From Flavobacteriales bacterium (GTDB lineage: Bacteria; Bacteroidota; Bacteroidia; Flavobacteriales_E; Vicingaceae): 42,831 nucleotides of DNA. The stretch spans positions 1 to 42,831 of the forward strand of contig NVUQ01000089.1 in NCBI GenBank assembly GCA_002401955.1. The letters run 5' to 3'. This document shows positions 1-9,079 of this stretch, one piece after another; position 1 is the stretch's first letter, and each line of letters begins with the position of its first letter. The notes beneath the pieces were generated by a model, which was given only the letters and a program-made list of their open reading frames with translations, was not told the origin of the DNA and did not search any database. The position numbers and the translations under genes were made by a program.

Positions 1-94
1 GAGAGTGGAATTGGGTTCGCAACTCAAAGTTAATTTGAGATACTTTAATTTGCACTCTCTATTTTTTTTATTTCTCAAATCATTTAGGACGGGA

Positions 95-1186
95 TTGAAA
101 ACAAACCTATCATTTATTTTTATTCTAGTATTTACCTCAACTTTGTTTTGTCAAAACACAAAACTTAAACCTGGCTTTGATAAAGAAGAATACCTCGAAT
201 TAATCAAAATCAGTACACGACAATTAGATAGTCTATACAATCCGGACTTACCTGGGCCAGAGAAATTTAAACGGGTTTATCAATCACAAGAAATGGGCTT
301 GGATAATCGGTGGGGATTATGGGTCTCTCCTGATTCCATTGCAACGATAAGCATTCGGGGAACTACTATGCATACGGAAAGTTGGCTTGAAAACTTTTAC
401 GCAGCAATGGTTCCTGCTAAAGGAAAAATAAAGCTGAGTAATAACTTTACCTTTAATTACAATTTATCTGATCATCCAAAAGCAGCAATTCATACTGGGT
501 GGTTAATTGGAACGGCTTTTTTAGCCAGAGATATACTGCCAAAAATTGATTCTTGCTATAAACAAGGCATTAAAGACTTTTACATTTTTGGACATAGCCA
601 AGGTGGTGCAATAGCATATTTAATGAATTCTCATCTTGAAAACCTCAAAAACAATGGAAAAATTAATCCCGATATTACTTTTAAAACCTATTGTAGTGCT
701 GCACCTAAACCTGGAAACCTCTACTATGCTTACTCCTATGAAAACAAAACCCAAAATGGCTGGGCTTTTAACATTGTAAATACTGCCGACTGGGTTCCGG
801 AAGGTCCTTTTAGCATACAAACCATAGATGACTACAATGATTCAAACCCTTTTAAATATGCAAAATCAACCATAAAAAAAGTACCCTTTCCAAAAAGTTT
901 AATTTTAAAGTATGCTTTTAACAAGCTCGACAAACCAACTAAAAGAGCAAACAAAAACTATCAAAAATACCTCGGAAAAATAATGGGGAAATACATCAAA
1001 AAATATTTACCTGAATACGAAATTCCTCAATATTATAATTCAAATAATTACTCTAGGGCAGGTCGGTTTATTACCCTATATGCCGACAATGAATATTACA
1101 AGTTATTTCCTGATATAGAAGGACAAATATGGAACCATCACAAATTTGAAGCTTATATTTACCTTACTGAAAAATTAAAAGAATAA
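95..1186 (+). CDS. Secreted class 3 lipase-like hydrolase
   Basis: Probable exported lipase/esterase of the alpha/beta-hydrolase fold. The nucleophile elbow reads GHSQGG, with the serine near residue 168 counted from the start chosen here, and the preceding strand FYIFGHSQGG fits the fungal-type class 3 lipase family. I chose a TTG start at 95 because an AGGA motif lies 5 nt upstream and the following residues (MKTNLSFIFILVFTSTLF, then CQ) form a clean signal peptide. There is no in-frame ATG near the front, and the frame is also open to a GTG at position 5 and to the window edge, so an upstream start cannot be excluded. Asp and His of the triad are not assigned with certainty; a WNHHKFEAY segment near the C-terminus could supply the His. 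Substrate unknown. It is followed after 125 nt by lptB on the same strand. Confidence 0.7.
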   Translation: MKTNLSFIFILVFTSTLFCQNTKLKPGFDKEEYLELIKISTRQLDSLYNPDLPGPEKFKRVYQSQEMGLDNRWGLWVSPDSIATISIRGTTMHTESWLENFYAAMVPAKGKIKLSNNFTFNYNLSDHPKAAIHTGWLIGTAFLARDILPKIDSCYKQGIKDFYIFGHSQGGAIAYLMNSHLENLKNNGKINPDITFKTYCSAAPKPGNLYYAYSYENKTQNGWAFNIVNTADWVPEGPFSIQTIDDYNDSNPFKYAKSTIKKVPFPKSLILKYAFNKLDKPTKRANKNYQKYLGKIMGKYIKKYLPEYEIPQYYNSNNYSRAGRFITLYADNEYYKLFPDIEGQIWNHHKFEAYIYLTEKLKE

Positions 1187-1261
1187 CTTCTTTTTAATAA
1201 TCATTTTGTTCTAAATACTCTTAGCAATTGAGCTATCAAAAATTTACACAATAAATAATAA

Positions 1262-1286
1262 GATTGCTTCGTTCCTCGCAATGACG
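1262..1286. repeat. Short interspersed repeat with ATTGC...GCAAT ends
   Basis: This 25-bp sequence has complementary ends ATTGC and GCAAT around a CTTCGTTCCTC-like core. From memory, sequences of the form ATTGCGAGGAACGAAGCAAT occur as dispersed intergenic repeats in many bacteria, including Bacteroidota. Only one copy was noticed here. It lies between the lipase-like gene and lptB. Confidence 0.4.
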
Positions 1287-1311
1287 TATAATAAATTATT
1301 ACTTTTAGCTT

Positions 1312-2043
1312 ATGATTTTAAGAGCAGAAAACATCATGAAAAAATATGGAACACGAACTGTTGTAAAAGGTGTTTCGATAGAGGTTAAACAAGGAGAAAT
1401 TGTTGGGCTACTTGGACCAAATGGTGCAGGAAAAACAACTTCTTTTTATATGATTGTTGGTTTAGTACAGCCTAATGCTGGAAAGGTTTTTTTAGATGAA
1501 AAAGAAATTACCAAAGAACCCATGTACAAAAGAGCACAAATGGGAATTGGCTATTTACCACAAGAAGTTTCTGTTTTTAGGAAACTAAGTGTAGAGGATA
1601 ATATTGCTGCCATCTTAGAAATGATGCCCTTAAGCAAAGAAGAACAAAAACACAGATTAGAAGAGCTTATTGAAGAGTTTGGATTGGGACATGTTCGTAA
1701 AAACTTAGGACACAATCTTTCTGGAGGAGAAAAACGAAGAACAGAAATTGCTAGAGCCTTAGCTTCTAATCCTAATTTTATTTTATTAGACGAACCTTTT
1801 GCGGGTGTTGACCCAATTGCAGTAGAAGACATACAGGCTATTGTTTTTAAACTCAAAAAAAAGAACATTGGCATTTTAATTACCGACCATAACGTACAAG
1901 AAACCTTAAGCATTACCGATAGAGCTTACCTCCTATTTGAAGGCGAAATTTTAAAAGCTGGAACTGCCGAAGAACTAGCTGCAGATGAACAAGTTCGCAG
2001 GGTTTATTTAGGACAAAATTTTGAGCTGAGAAGGAAGGTTTGA
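1312..2043 (+). CDS. lptB: LPS export ABC transporter ATP-binding protein LptB
   Basis: Cytoplasmic ATPase that powers extraction of lipopolysaccharide from the inner membrane together with LptF and LptG. At 243 aa the length is normal. Walker A is GPNGAGKTT at residues 35-43, the ABC signature LSGGE at 136-140, Walker B ends in LLDEP around 158-162, and the switch His is in TDHN near 193. The region [17 protein letters not shown] is characteristic of LptB rather than other ABC ATPases. A TACTTTTA element at 1300-1307, only 4 nt before the ATG, resembles the Bacteroidota -7 box; if real, the transcript would be almost leaderless. LptF/G and LptA/C are not in the window. Confidence 0.95.
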   Translation: MILRAENIMKKYGTRTVVKGVSIEVKQGEIVGLLGPNGAGKTTSFYMIVGLVQPNAGKVFLDEKEITKEPMYKRAQMGIGYLPQEVSVFRKLSVEDNIAAILEMMPLSKEEQKHRLEELIEEFGLGHVRKNLGHNLSGGEKRRTEIARALASNPNFILLDEPFAGVDPIAVEDIQAIVFKLKKKNIGILITDHNVQETLSITDRAYLLFEGEILKAGTAEELAADEQVRRVYLGQNFELRRKV

Positions 2044-2106
2044 ACTGGTAGTAGTAAGAAGTACAATAATCATATTTATTCTTTGGGTTATTTTTTCAAA
2101 ATATAA

Positions 2107-2217
2107 AATAAAGAATGTCCAAAATGTGGTTCATTTATCAAAACGGTTAAAATAGATGAAACTGAACATTTTGATGGAGAAAGTACTAGTAGAAATAAAA
2201 ACTGTTTCAAAGCTTAA
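2107..2217 (+). pseudogene. Possible zinc-ribbon gene remnant
   Basis: A stop-to-stop frame of about 36 codons with no start codon reads NKECPKCGSFIKTVKIDETE and then about 16 more residues to a stop. The CPKCG knuckle looks like half of a zinc ribbon. It lies in the 247-nt gap after lptB, which otherwise shows no gene. It may be the tail of a decayed gene or chance. Confidence 0.25.
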
Positions 2218-2290
2218 CACCCTACATCTTCAACCAAAAGTTATTCTACCATTTATATATCTTTCCCCTATGTTATAAACAATTCAAACA

Positions 2291-3160
2291 ATGATAAAAT
2301 CATCAATATTTTTAATATTAGGCTTAATCTTTAGTCTATTTTCGTTTGGACAAAATGATTACATAAATTATAATCTAAAATCATTTCAAGCTAGAAAGCT
2401 TAATTATGAGAACAAATTAGATAGTGCTGTTTTACTTTATCAACAGGCATTTAATTTGGTAGATTATGTTCATATTGAAAATCTCCGAGCAGGACAAAAA
2501 TTAGCTGAAAAAATAAAAAATGATTCATTACTTGCCTTTTGTAAAAACAGAATAGAAGATTATTCAAAAGACAATAATATTAATACAAAATACAGATCAA
2601 TAATTGATAGCTTATCCATAGAAGATCAAAGAGTCCGCAGAGATAATTATGGAGAAGCAAAATACGTATACTATGAGTCAATAAATGACTCTACATCAAA
2701 TAAAGAATCAGCCGATTTTATTAAAGCGAAAGAGTTAATGATGGAATGGTGGGCAGTTGATTCAATAAATATGAATACATTGTTAACACTTATAAAAGTA
2801 AATGGTTTCCCTAGTGAAAAGAGAGTAGGAAAAGAAGCTTATGGTAATGCTTTCATAATATTATTACACTTTGATAAAGACGAAGATAACCAAATACTTA
2901 AACCAATTATTGATAAAGCATTAATTGAAGGTGATATAGAACCAAGTGACTATGCGTGGATAATTGATAGAAGATTATCTTGGGGTCGTCAAAGAAAAGA
3001 CCCATATTACTATCAAATGCCAATAGGAGCAGAAATCCTCAGTGAAGGAGAAGTTGTTGAAGTAAATAGAAGAAGAAAAGAAATAGGCTTGCGTAAATTA
3101 TTTGAAGGAATTGAGATAAAGAAAGATGATATGTCAATCTCTTGGAAGATTTTATATTAA
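2291..3160 (+). CDS. Secreted DUF6624-like protein
   Basis: A 289-aa protein with a signal peptide (residues 1-20, ending SLFSFGQ). The first half is helical and TPR-like in feel (KLDSAVLLYQQAF). The C-terminal half, from about residue 108, matches what I remember of DUF6624: an EDQRVR segment, then VDSINMNTLLTLIKVNGFPSE, then VGKEAYGNAFIILLHFD, then the DR.LSWG region near 227-232. The biochemical role of DUF6624 is unknown. The start is the ATG directly before the signal peptide. A TATCTTTC element at about 2259-2266 could be a weak -7 box. It stands alone, with gaps of 247 and 273 nt on either side. Confidence 0.65.
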   Translation: MIKSSIFLILGLIFSLFSFGQNDYINYNLKSFQARKLNYENKLDSAVLLYQQAFNLVDYVHIENLRAGQKLAEKIKNDSLLAFCKNRIEDYSKDNNINTKYRSIIDSLSIEDQRVRRDNYGEAKYVYYESINDSTSNKESADFIKAKELMMEWWAVDSINMNTLLTLIKVNGFPSEKRVGKEAYGNAFIILLHFDKDEDNQILKPIIDKALIEGDIEPSDYAWIIDRRLSWGRQRKDPYYYQMPIGAEILSEGEVVEVNRRRKEIGLRKLFEGIEIKKDDMSISWKILY

Positions 3161-3285
3161 AAGTGTATAACATCATCTAATATTTTATAGGGCAATTGGT
3201 GTTTATTTGAAAACAATAAAGCAATTAATAAACTCCGCTAAAACTTTGTTTTGACATTTTATTAAGACAAAAAATTAAACCCCAA

Positions 3286-3301
3286 AGCCAAAGCTTTGGC
3301 T
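3286..3301. repeat. Perfect 16-bp palindrome AGCCAAAGCTTTGGCT
   Basis: The 16 bases equal their own reverse complement. It lies in the 273-nt gap between the DUF6624-like gene and the SPOR-domain gene, about 125 nt after the first stop. There is no T tract, so it is not a standard terminator. A binding site or a dispersed palindromic repeat are both possible. The rest of the gap holds only a weak CGCCC/GGGCG pair at 3334-3359. Confidence 0.4.
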
Positions 3302-3433
3302 AATTAGTTAAACGAAAATATGTACTTTTAAATCGCCCTACCAAAACATAGATTGGGCGTTATAAACAACACCTGATTTAAAAATTAATTTATTTAAAAA
3401 GTAACTCATTAGTAATGTAATTACTTTTAAGAA

Positions 3434-4942
3434 GTGAAGTTCAGCAAGACCATACTCTTAATATTAATTCTAAGCATTGTTGTTAACGCCTATTCGCAAA
3501 ACAAAACCCACAAAGCTGTACCTTCTATTTCAGAAATAATACTTCCTTCTTCGGCTCAAACAAAAGATAACTTTAACTTAATGTACGAAGTGCATTTATC
3601 AAGAAATAACATCCCAACCCCTTCTTTCTGGTACAAAATTATTTTTAATACGGATTGCGATTTTGAATTCACCCTATTCCCTTTAGTTGAAGAAGATGGG
3701 TATGAATTTTTTATGTATAAAATAGAAGCTAATAAGCTCTTTTGTAAAGCAATGTCTGAAAAAAAAGTAACCACCCTAAACCATTATAAATACACAAAAA
3801 AATACACCGATACTGATCAATCAAAACAATTTAGATCTACTATGATACATGTAAAGCCTATCCCAATTAAAGCTGGAGACGCTATTTATTTATCAGTTAT
3901 TGCTGTAAAAGGAAAAGATTGTGGTCACATTTTAGATTGTAGAACATCTGTTAGCTCCATGGTTATTAAAGTTATTAATGACAATTGTAGTAAGATAAAT
4001 CCAATAGACACCTTAAAAGAAAACGTTAATAAAGAAGAGTTAGCACTAAACTATTTAAGCGATGAACTTTGTAATAAAAAGCAAGCTATTAAAATATCTG
4101 CTATCGATTTAAAAGGTAAAAAAATGAAAGTAAATAACAAACTAAACTTTCATTCTTACGCTAAAAAAGAAAAGTTTAAATATAAAAAATACGAAGTCAA
4201 TACTGACACTATCTTAGAAGTAGACTCTACAAGCATTGAAACTACTAGGAAAGATATAGACAATATCAATCCAATAAATAAAATAAAAACTACTTCAGAT
4301 TTAAACTTAGAAACAACCGTTAACGAAAATCAAACTTTTTATCAAACCCATAACCACAAAAGCAATTTAACACGATTTAAGGTAGATAGAGTTATGTTTA
4401 ATCTATTACTAAAAGGGTTAACAGAGAATAAACTGATCCTTAAAGAGGATATTAAAAACAAGTACTCAGAATTAAAAAAAACAAACAAAAAGCATAAGAA
4501 AAAAGAAAAGTTTATTGAAATAAAACAGTTAAAAAAGAAGAGAAAAACTGTAGAAAAGGAAATAGCAAGTGTTAAAATAAAACTCAAAAAAATTAACAAA
4601 TTAATTTCTAAAGACAATCTTAAAAATAATGAAGATTTTGTTTTTGATGGTAGCATAAACAATGTTAAAACCAGTTTAATTAGTTCTGAGGGTTTGATTT
4701 ACAAAGTCCAAATTGGAGCTTATAAAAATAAAATTTCGAAAGATATATTTAAAGGCTTATCCCCAGTTTATGAAGATCCCTATGCAGATGGTGTAAAGTA
4801 TTCTGTTGGTGCATTTAAAAAATTGCTTTACGCCAAACAAGCAAAAAAATACGTAGTAGATTTAGGGGTGAAAGATGCTTTTATTGTTGCTTACTTTGAT
4901 GGGAAACGAATCCCAGTTAACAAGGCTATAAAGCTAGAGTAG
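3434..4942 (+). CDS. Secreted protein with C-terminal SPOR-like domain
   Basis: A 502-aa exported protein starting at GTG, chosen because the signal peptide MKFSKTILLILILSIVVNAY follows directly. An N-terminal beta-rich domain (about residues 30-190, including FWYKIIF and a Cys-rich stretch KDCGHILDC) resembles the N-terminal domain of the OmpA-like protein encoded convergently at 4943-6190. A Lys-rich, probably coiled-coil segment spans about 336-400. The C-terminus (420-502, IYKVQIGAYK ... KYSVGAF ... DAFIVAYFDGKRI) fits the Bacteroidota form of the SPOR peptidoglycan-binding fold. It likely acts at the cell envelope. Its stop codon directly abuts the stop codon of the opposing gene, so the two transcripts converge with no spacer. 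The function of the N-terminal domain is not known to me. Confidence 0.75.
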   Translation: MKFSKTILLILILSIVVNAYSQNKTHKAVPSISEIILPSSAQTKDNFNLMYEVHLSRNNIPTPSFWYKIIFNTDCDFEFTLFPLVEEDGYEFFMYKIEANKLFCKAMSEKKVTTLNHYKYTKKYTDTDQSKQFRSTMIHVKPIPIKAGDAIYLSVIAVKGKDCGHILDCRTSVSSMVIKVINDNCSKINPIDTLKENVNKEELALNYLSDELCNKKQAIKISAIDLKGKKMKVNNKLNFHSYAKKEKFKYKKYEVNTDTILEVDSTSIETTRKDIDNINPINKIKTTSDLNLETTVNENQTFYQTHNHKSNLTRFKVDRVMFNLLLKGLTENKLILKEDIKNKYSELKKTNKKHKKKEKFIEIKQLKKKRKTVEKEIASVKIKLKKINKLISKDNLKNNEDFVFDGSINNVKTSLISSEGLIYKVQIGAYKNKISKDIFKGLSPVYEDPYADGVKYSVGAFKKLLYAKQAKKYVVDLGVKDAFIVAYFDGKRIPVNKAIKLE

Positions 4943-6190
4943 TTAGATTATTTTAGCTTCTACCCTAACATTTTTTTGTATCGCTTCAATAGTTTTTGCA
5001 TCTTTAATTATCATTTTATCACCTCCAAAACCTTTAGTTGATATACGACTCTCATCTATTCCTTTTTTCAATAATTTGCGTTTTATTTCTTGTGCCCTAT
5101 ACATTGATAACTTCCTAGAAGACCCTTCAAAATTCCATTGTACACTTCTTTTTTTGTACGCTTTATTCCGCTTTATTTTATTTTTTCCGTTCGTATGACC
5201 AGACAATTCTATTTGCAGCCCTTCATTATTATTAAGGAAATTAGCCAAATAGTCTAACTCTTTATTTGCTCCAGATTTAAGAGCATAAGTATTGGGATAG
5301 AAATAAATGTGATTCATTAAAAAAATATCTCCCGATTTTAAAGGCTTTAGATAGATAATAAAATCACTGCTATCAGAAATCATATAATCACTAATAATAA
5401 TATTGTGTTTAAACCTTTGGTAACCTGGAGCTATACAAGAAACTAGGTATTCTTTCCCTTTTTCTATAGCTAAAGAATTAACTTTTGAACTGTCATAATC
5501 AATCTTAATCTCGGAATTAAACTCCTTATCTTTTATAATTATTTCGGCTTTTATGTAATTATCATTTTCTATTTGATCTTTCAGCTTTATCAAAGCAATA
5601 AAAGGGTTTGAATTAGAAACCAATGTTTCTTTTTCTTTTTGCTGATCCTCTTCTTCAACAACACAAGGAATATGTATTGCCTTAACGGCTATTGAATCTG
5701 AAGAGCTCGCTAATTTTAATTGATGTCCACAATTATAAACTGAAGTATTTAAAACACAGAAATAATAATTTTTTTGAGCAGATGTGTTTAAGTTAAACTT
5801 GGTAAGTAATCCCGAAATTGAAGCTTGTTTATCTAACAATTGATCTTTAAGTGGTTTAATTTTTCCATTGAAAACTTTATGGCACAAGCTACCTCCATCA
5901 TTTTCATAAACAAATACATTATACCTACTATTACTATCTAAAGGAGAGATTTCAAAATGAACTACCTCATCGTTAAGACTACTAAACTTATACCAAAAGG
6001 AAAATTGTTCTTCGTACTGATAAAATACTGTTTGATTATTTTTTATAGTTAGCGGTAATGTTATTTCAAAAGCCTTATCACATTCAAAATAGCTATTTTC
6101 ATTAATAAAATCTTGTGCTTGGTAAGTAATCGGAAATAGTAAAGCAACCACAAACAGTATGTAAAAACCTCTATTCAAAACACTTATCAA
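4943..6190 (-). CDS. OmpA-family outer-membrane protein
   Basis: A 415-aa protein with a signal peptide (about residues 1-25, ending ITYQAQ). Its N-terminal domain, with SFWYKFSS and an acid-rich linker near 185, looks related to that of the convergent SPOR protein. The C-terminal 130 residues form an OmpA/MotB peptidoglycan-anchoring domain: IYFYPNTYALKSGANKELDYL, IELSGHTNG, LSMYRAQEIKRKLLKKGI, ISTKGFGG. It starts with TTG, overlapping the recJ stop codon as TTGA, and no in-frame ATG is present; a second TTG four codons later is also possible. The overlap implies translational coupling to recJ, an odd partner functionally. The ordering dxs, aroG, recJ, ompA-like on one strand suggests a shared transcript. 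Confidence 0.8.
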   Translation of the reverse strand: MISVLNRGFYILFVVALLFPITYQAQDFINENSYFECDKAFEITLPLTIKNNQTVFYQYEEQFSFWYKFSSLNDEVVHFEISPLDSNSRYNVFVYENDGGSLCHKVFNGKIKPLKDQLLDKQASISGLLTKFNLNTSAQKNYYFCVLNTSVYNCGHQLKLASSSDSIAVKAIHIPCVVEEEDQQKEKETLVSNSNPFIALIKLKDQIENDNYIKAEIIIKDKEFNSEIKIDYDSSKVNSLAIEKGKEYLVSCIAPGYQRFKHNIIISDYMISDSSDFIIYLKPLKSGDIFLMNHIYFYPNTYALKSGANKELDYLANFLNNNEGLQIELSGHTNGKNKIKRNKAYKKRSVQWNFEGSSRKLSMYRAQEIKRKLLKKGIDESRISTKGFGGDKMIIKDAKTIEAIQKNVRVEAKII

Positions 6191-7899
6191 ATCTTGATAT
6201 CTTTTAAATTCAACTGCAAAGTAGTATTTCCATTCCAGTGGTTTTCTTCAATGTTGTAAACAATATTAAAAGGAATTCCTTCATCTAAATCATCTAATAC
6301 ATTTCCTAATCCAAAACCAATACAATTAAATTTAATATTAGGATTTTCTTCTTGAAAAACTTCTAACCTTAAATGTGTTTTGTCTTCTCCTATTTTTCGA
6401 GATCTATTGGTCATAAATACATTTTCGCTCATAAAAACTGGCCTCATATTCCCTGGTCCAGTTGGTGCAAACTGCTTTAATATATTATTAAATTTATCTG
6501 TAATTTGATGTAACTCTAATTTAGCATCAATCCCAATTTGAGGAATTAATAATTCAGGATCAATCTGCTCAGCAACTATTTGTTCAAACTTTTCAGTAAA
6601 TGCTTCTAAATTTTCAAGTTTCATAGTTAAACCTGCAGCATATTTATGCCCGCCAAACTGTTCTAACAAATCACTGCATGCATCAATGGCATCATACACA
6701 TCAAAATCTTTTACCGACCGTGCAGAACCAGTTGCTTTTCCATTAGATTCTGTTAAAATAATAGTTGGTCGGTAATGCGTTTCAATTAAACGAGAAGCTA
6801 CAATACCTATTACTCCTTTGTGCCAGTTTTCACTATACAAAACCGTTGTTTTTTTGTTTTGGAGATCAACATTATCATCAATCATTGCCAACCCATCTTT
6901 GGTTATTGCTCTATCCAATTCCTTTCGCTCAACATTTAAATTATTAATATTGTTTCCAAATTCAAGTGCCTTTACTTTATTCTCTTCCACCAACATTTGA
7001 ACAGCTTTATTACCAGTTTCAATTCTTCCGGCAGCATTTATTCTTGGAGCAATAGTAAAAACTACATCTGTAACAGTTAGCTCATTTTTTAATTTTGCTA
7101 ACTCCACCATTGTTTTAATTCCTAAGCGAGGGTTTTCGTTAATTACTTTTAGTCCATAATAAACAAAAACTCTATTTTCTCCTGTTATCGGAACAATATC
7201 AGCACATGTACTTATTGCTAACAAATCTAAATATTCCATTAAGTTAGATTCATCTTTTCCTTCTTTTTGAGTCCAAGCTTGCATCAGTTTAAAACCAACG
7301 CCACAACCTGATAATTCTTTAAAAGGGTAATTACAATCTTCTCTTTTTTGATCTAAAACAGCAACTGCTTTTGGAATTTCATCTCCTGGTCGGTGATGAT
7401 CACAAATAATAAAATCAACCCCTTTATCAGAAGCGTAATCAATTTTTTCAATGGCCTTAATTCCACAATCTAATGCAATAATTAATTTAAAATCATTATC
7501 AGCTGCATAGTCAATTCCCTGATAAGAAATCCCATAACCCTCGGTATACCGATCAGGTATGTAATAAGTAAGATTGTCGTAAAAATTCTTCAAATAAGAA
7601 TAAACCAATGCAACGGATGTTGTACCATCTACATCATAATCACCATAAACAAGAATCTTTTCTTCATTCTTAATCGCCTTTTGCAATCGTTCAACCGCTT
7701 TATCCATATCCTTCATTAAAAAAGGATCATGAATTTCATCTAAACTAGGTCTAAAAAAGGTTTTCGCTTTTTCGAAAGTATTTATCTTTCGTTGAAGTAA
7801 AATATTGGTAAGTGTAGCATCTAAATTGTTAAGCTCAGAAGACAATTTTTGAATATCTTCTTGATTGGCTTGTTCATTGGTTTTCCATCTTTTCTTCAT
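6187..7899 (-). CDS. recJ: Single-stranded-DNA-specific 5'-3' exonuclease RecJ
   Basis: Cytoplasmic DHH-family nuclease used in RecFOR recombination and mismatch repair. At 570 aa it has the usual length. Metal-binding motifs are visible: YGDYDVDG at 85-92, ALDCG near 142-146, and the DHH motif (IICDHHRPG) at 167-169. The DHHA1 half contains APRINAAGR and later FGGHKYAAGLTM. The start is an ATG 13 nt after the stop of the DAHP synthase gene. The end overlaps the start of the OmpA-like gene by 4 nt. No damage is seen. Confidence 0.95.
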   Translation of the reverse strand: MKKRWKTNEQANQEDIQKLSSELNNLDATLTNILLQRKINTFEKAKTFFRPSLDEIHDPFLMKDMDKAVERLQKAIKNEEKILVYGDYDVDGTTSVALVYSYLKNFYDNLTYYIPDRYTEGYGISYQGIDYAADNDFKLIIALDCGIKAIEKIDYASDKGVDFIICDHHRPGDEIPKAVAVLDQKREDCNYPFKELSGCGVGFKLMQAWTQKEGKDESNLMEYLDLLAISTCADIVPITGENRVFVYYGLKVINENPRLGIKTMVELAKLKNELTVTDVVFTIAPRINAAGRIETGNKAVQMLVEENKVKALEFGNNINNLNVERKELDRAITKDGLAMIDDNVDLQNKKTTVLYSENWHKGVIGIVASRLIETHYRPTIILTESNGKATGSARSVKDFDVYDAIDACSDLLEQFGGHKYAAGLTMKLENLEAFTEKFEQIVAEQIDPELLIPQIGIDAKLELHQITDKFNNILKQFAPTGPGNMRPVFMSENVFMTNRSRKIGEDKTHLRLEVFQEENPNIKFNCIGFGLGNVLDDLDEGIPFNIVYNIEENHWNGNTTLQLNLKDIKI

Positions 7900-7912
7900 T
7901 TACTAAGCATCA

Positions 7913-9019
7913 TTAATTATCAACCGATATTCTCGGATTATTCATTACCTGAGTTTGAACTCGAATGGATTCTTGATGTACAAGTTCCAGCATTTTTTTA
8001 ATAAACTCATCACTTAACCCAACCTTATCTGCCAAAAAAGAACGATTCTTCAAGATTTGTTCCCATCTTTCTAACTGCAAAATGGTTACATTATTTTCAT
8101 GTTTATATTCTCCAATTTTTTGAATGATAGACATTCGTGAAGAAAACTTATTGATTAATTCTTCATCCAACTCATCAATAATAGAACGTAATTGCTCTAG
8201 TTTATTTATGAATTCTTCACTTTCAGAATGTTTCTCCCGAATAATTAATTCATTCAACAATGTATTTAACTCTAAAGGAGTTACTTGTTGTTTAGCATCA
8301 CTTTTAGCTACCAAAGGATCAATATGGCTTTCTATCATTAAACCTTCCATATCTAAATCCATTGCCTTTTGAGATACATAAGGAATTAACTCTTTATCTC
8401 CAGCAATATGACTTGGATCACAAAACATAGGAATTTCTGGGCACATTAATTTTAACTCAATTGGGATTTCCCACATTGGTGTATTTCTGTATGATGATTT
8501 ATCAAAAGAAGAAAAGCCCCTATGAATAGCTGCTAACTTATTAATTCCAACTGCATTTATTCGTTCTAAAGCTCCTACCCATAAATTAATATCTGGTGTA
8601 ATCGGATTCTTTACAAAAACAGGAATATCTACTCCTCTTAGTGCTTCTGCAATTTCTTGAACTGAAAACGGATTAACCGTTGTTCTTGCTCCTAGCCATA
8701 AAATATCAATATTGTTTTTTAGGCAAGCCTCAACATGTTCTGCGTTTGCTACTTCTGTAGCAACAGGCAAACCAACCGATTTCCCTGCTTGTTTTAACCA
8801 AAACAACCCTTTCTCTCCAACTCCTTCAAAAGAATTTGGTCGAGTACGAGGTTTCCATATACCCCCTCTTAAAATAGATACGTTTTCTGATTTAGAAATT
8901 GCCTTAGCAGTTTGAAGAACTTGTTCTTCAGACTCTACACTACATGGCCCTGAAATTATTATAGGTGTTTTTTGAGGAAGCCAATTGTTCCTACTTTCTA
9001 TTTTTAAATCCAACTTCAT
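7913..9019 (-). CDS. Bifunctional DAHP synthase / chorismate mutase
   Basis: Fusion enzyme of aromatic amino-acid synthesis. The N-terminal part (about residues 15-265) is a 3-deoxy-7-phosphoheptulonate synthase of the short KDOPS-like type, with the phosphate-site motif ISGPCSVES, GGIWKPRTRP and FCDPSHIAG. The C-terminal part (about 275-355) is an AroQ-type chorismate mutase helix bundle: LRSIIDELDEELINKF, IIQKIGEYKHE, ILQLERWEQILKNR. This arrangement is common in Bacteroidota, where the mutase part may make the synthase sensitive to prephenate. I start at the ATG at 9019 (MKLDLKIESRNNWL) rather than 14 codons upstream, because homologues begin here and an AGAGGG lies just upstream. It sits between dxs and recJ, 60 nt after the dxs stop. 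Confidence 0.9.
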   Translation of the reverse strand: MKLDLKIESRNNWLPQKTPIIISGPCSVESEEQVLQTAKAISKSENVSILRGGIWKPRTRPNSFEGVGEKGLFWLKQAGKSVGLPVATEVANAEHVEACLKNNIDILWLGARTTVNPFSVQEIAEALRGVDIPVFVKNPITPDINLWVGALERINAVGINKLAAIHRGFSSFDKSSYRNTPMWEIPIELKLMCPEIPMFCDPSHIAGDKELIPYVSQKAMDLDMEGLMIESHIDPLVAKSDAKQQVTPLELNTLLNELIIREKHSESEEFINKLEQLRSIIDELDEELINKFSSRMSIIQKIGEYKHENNVTILQLERWEQILKNRSFLADKVGLSDEFIKKMLELVHQESIRVQTQVMNNPRISVDN

Positions 9020-9079
9020 ACAACCCTCTTTCTCTCCATTTACTTCGGCTACAATCAGCACATATAGGAGAATAAATGG

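Noticed and set aside
3331..3360. CGCCC...GGGCGTTATAAAC sequence resembling an integron attC site
   Set aside because: The core GTTRRRY is not matched (GTTATAA), the stem is only 5 bp, and no cassette array or integrase is present.
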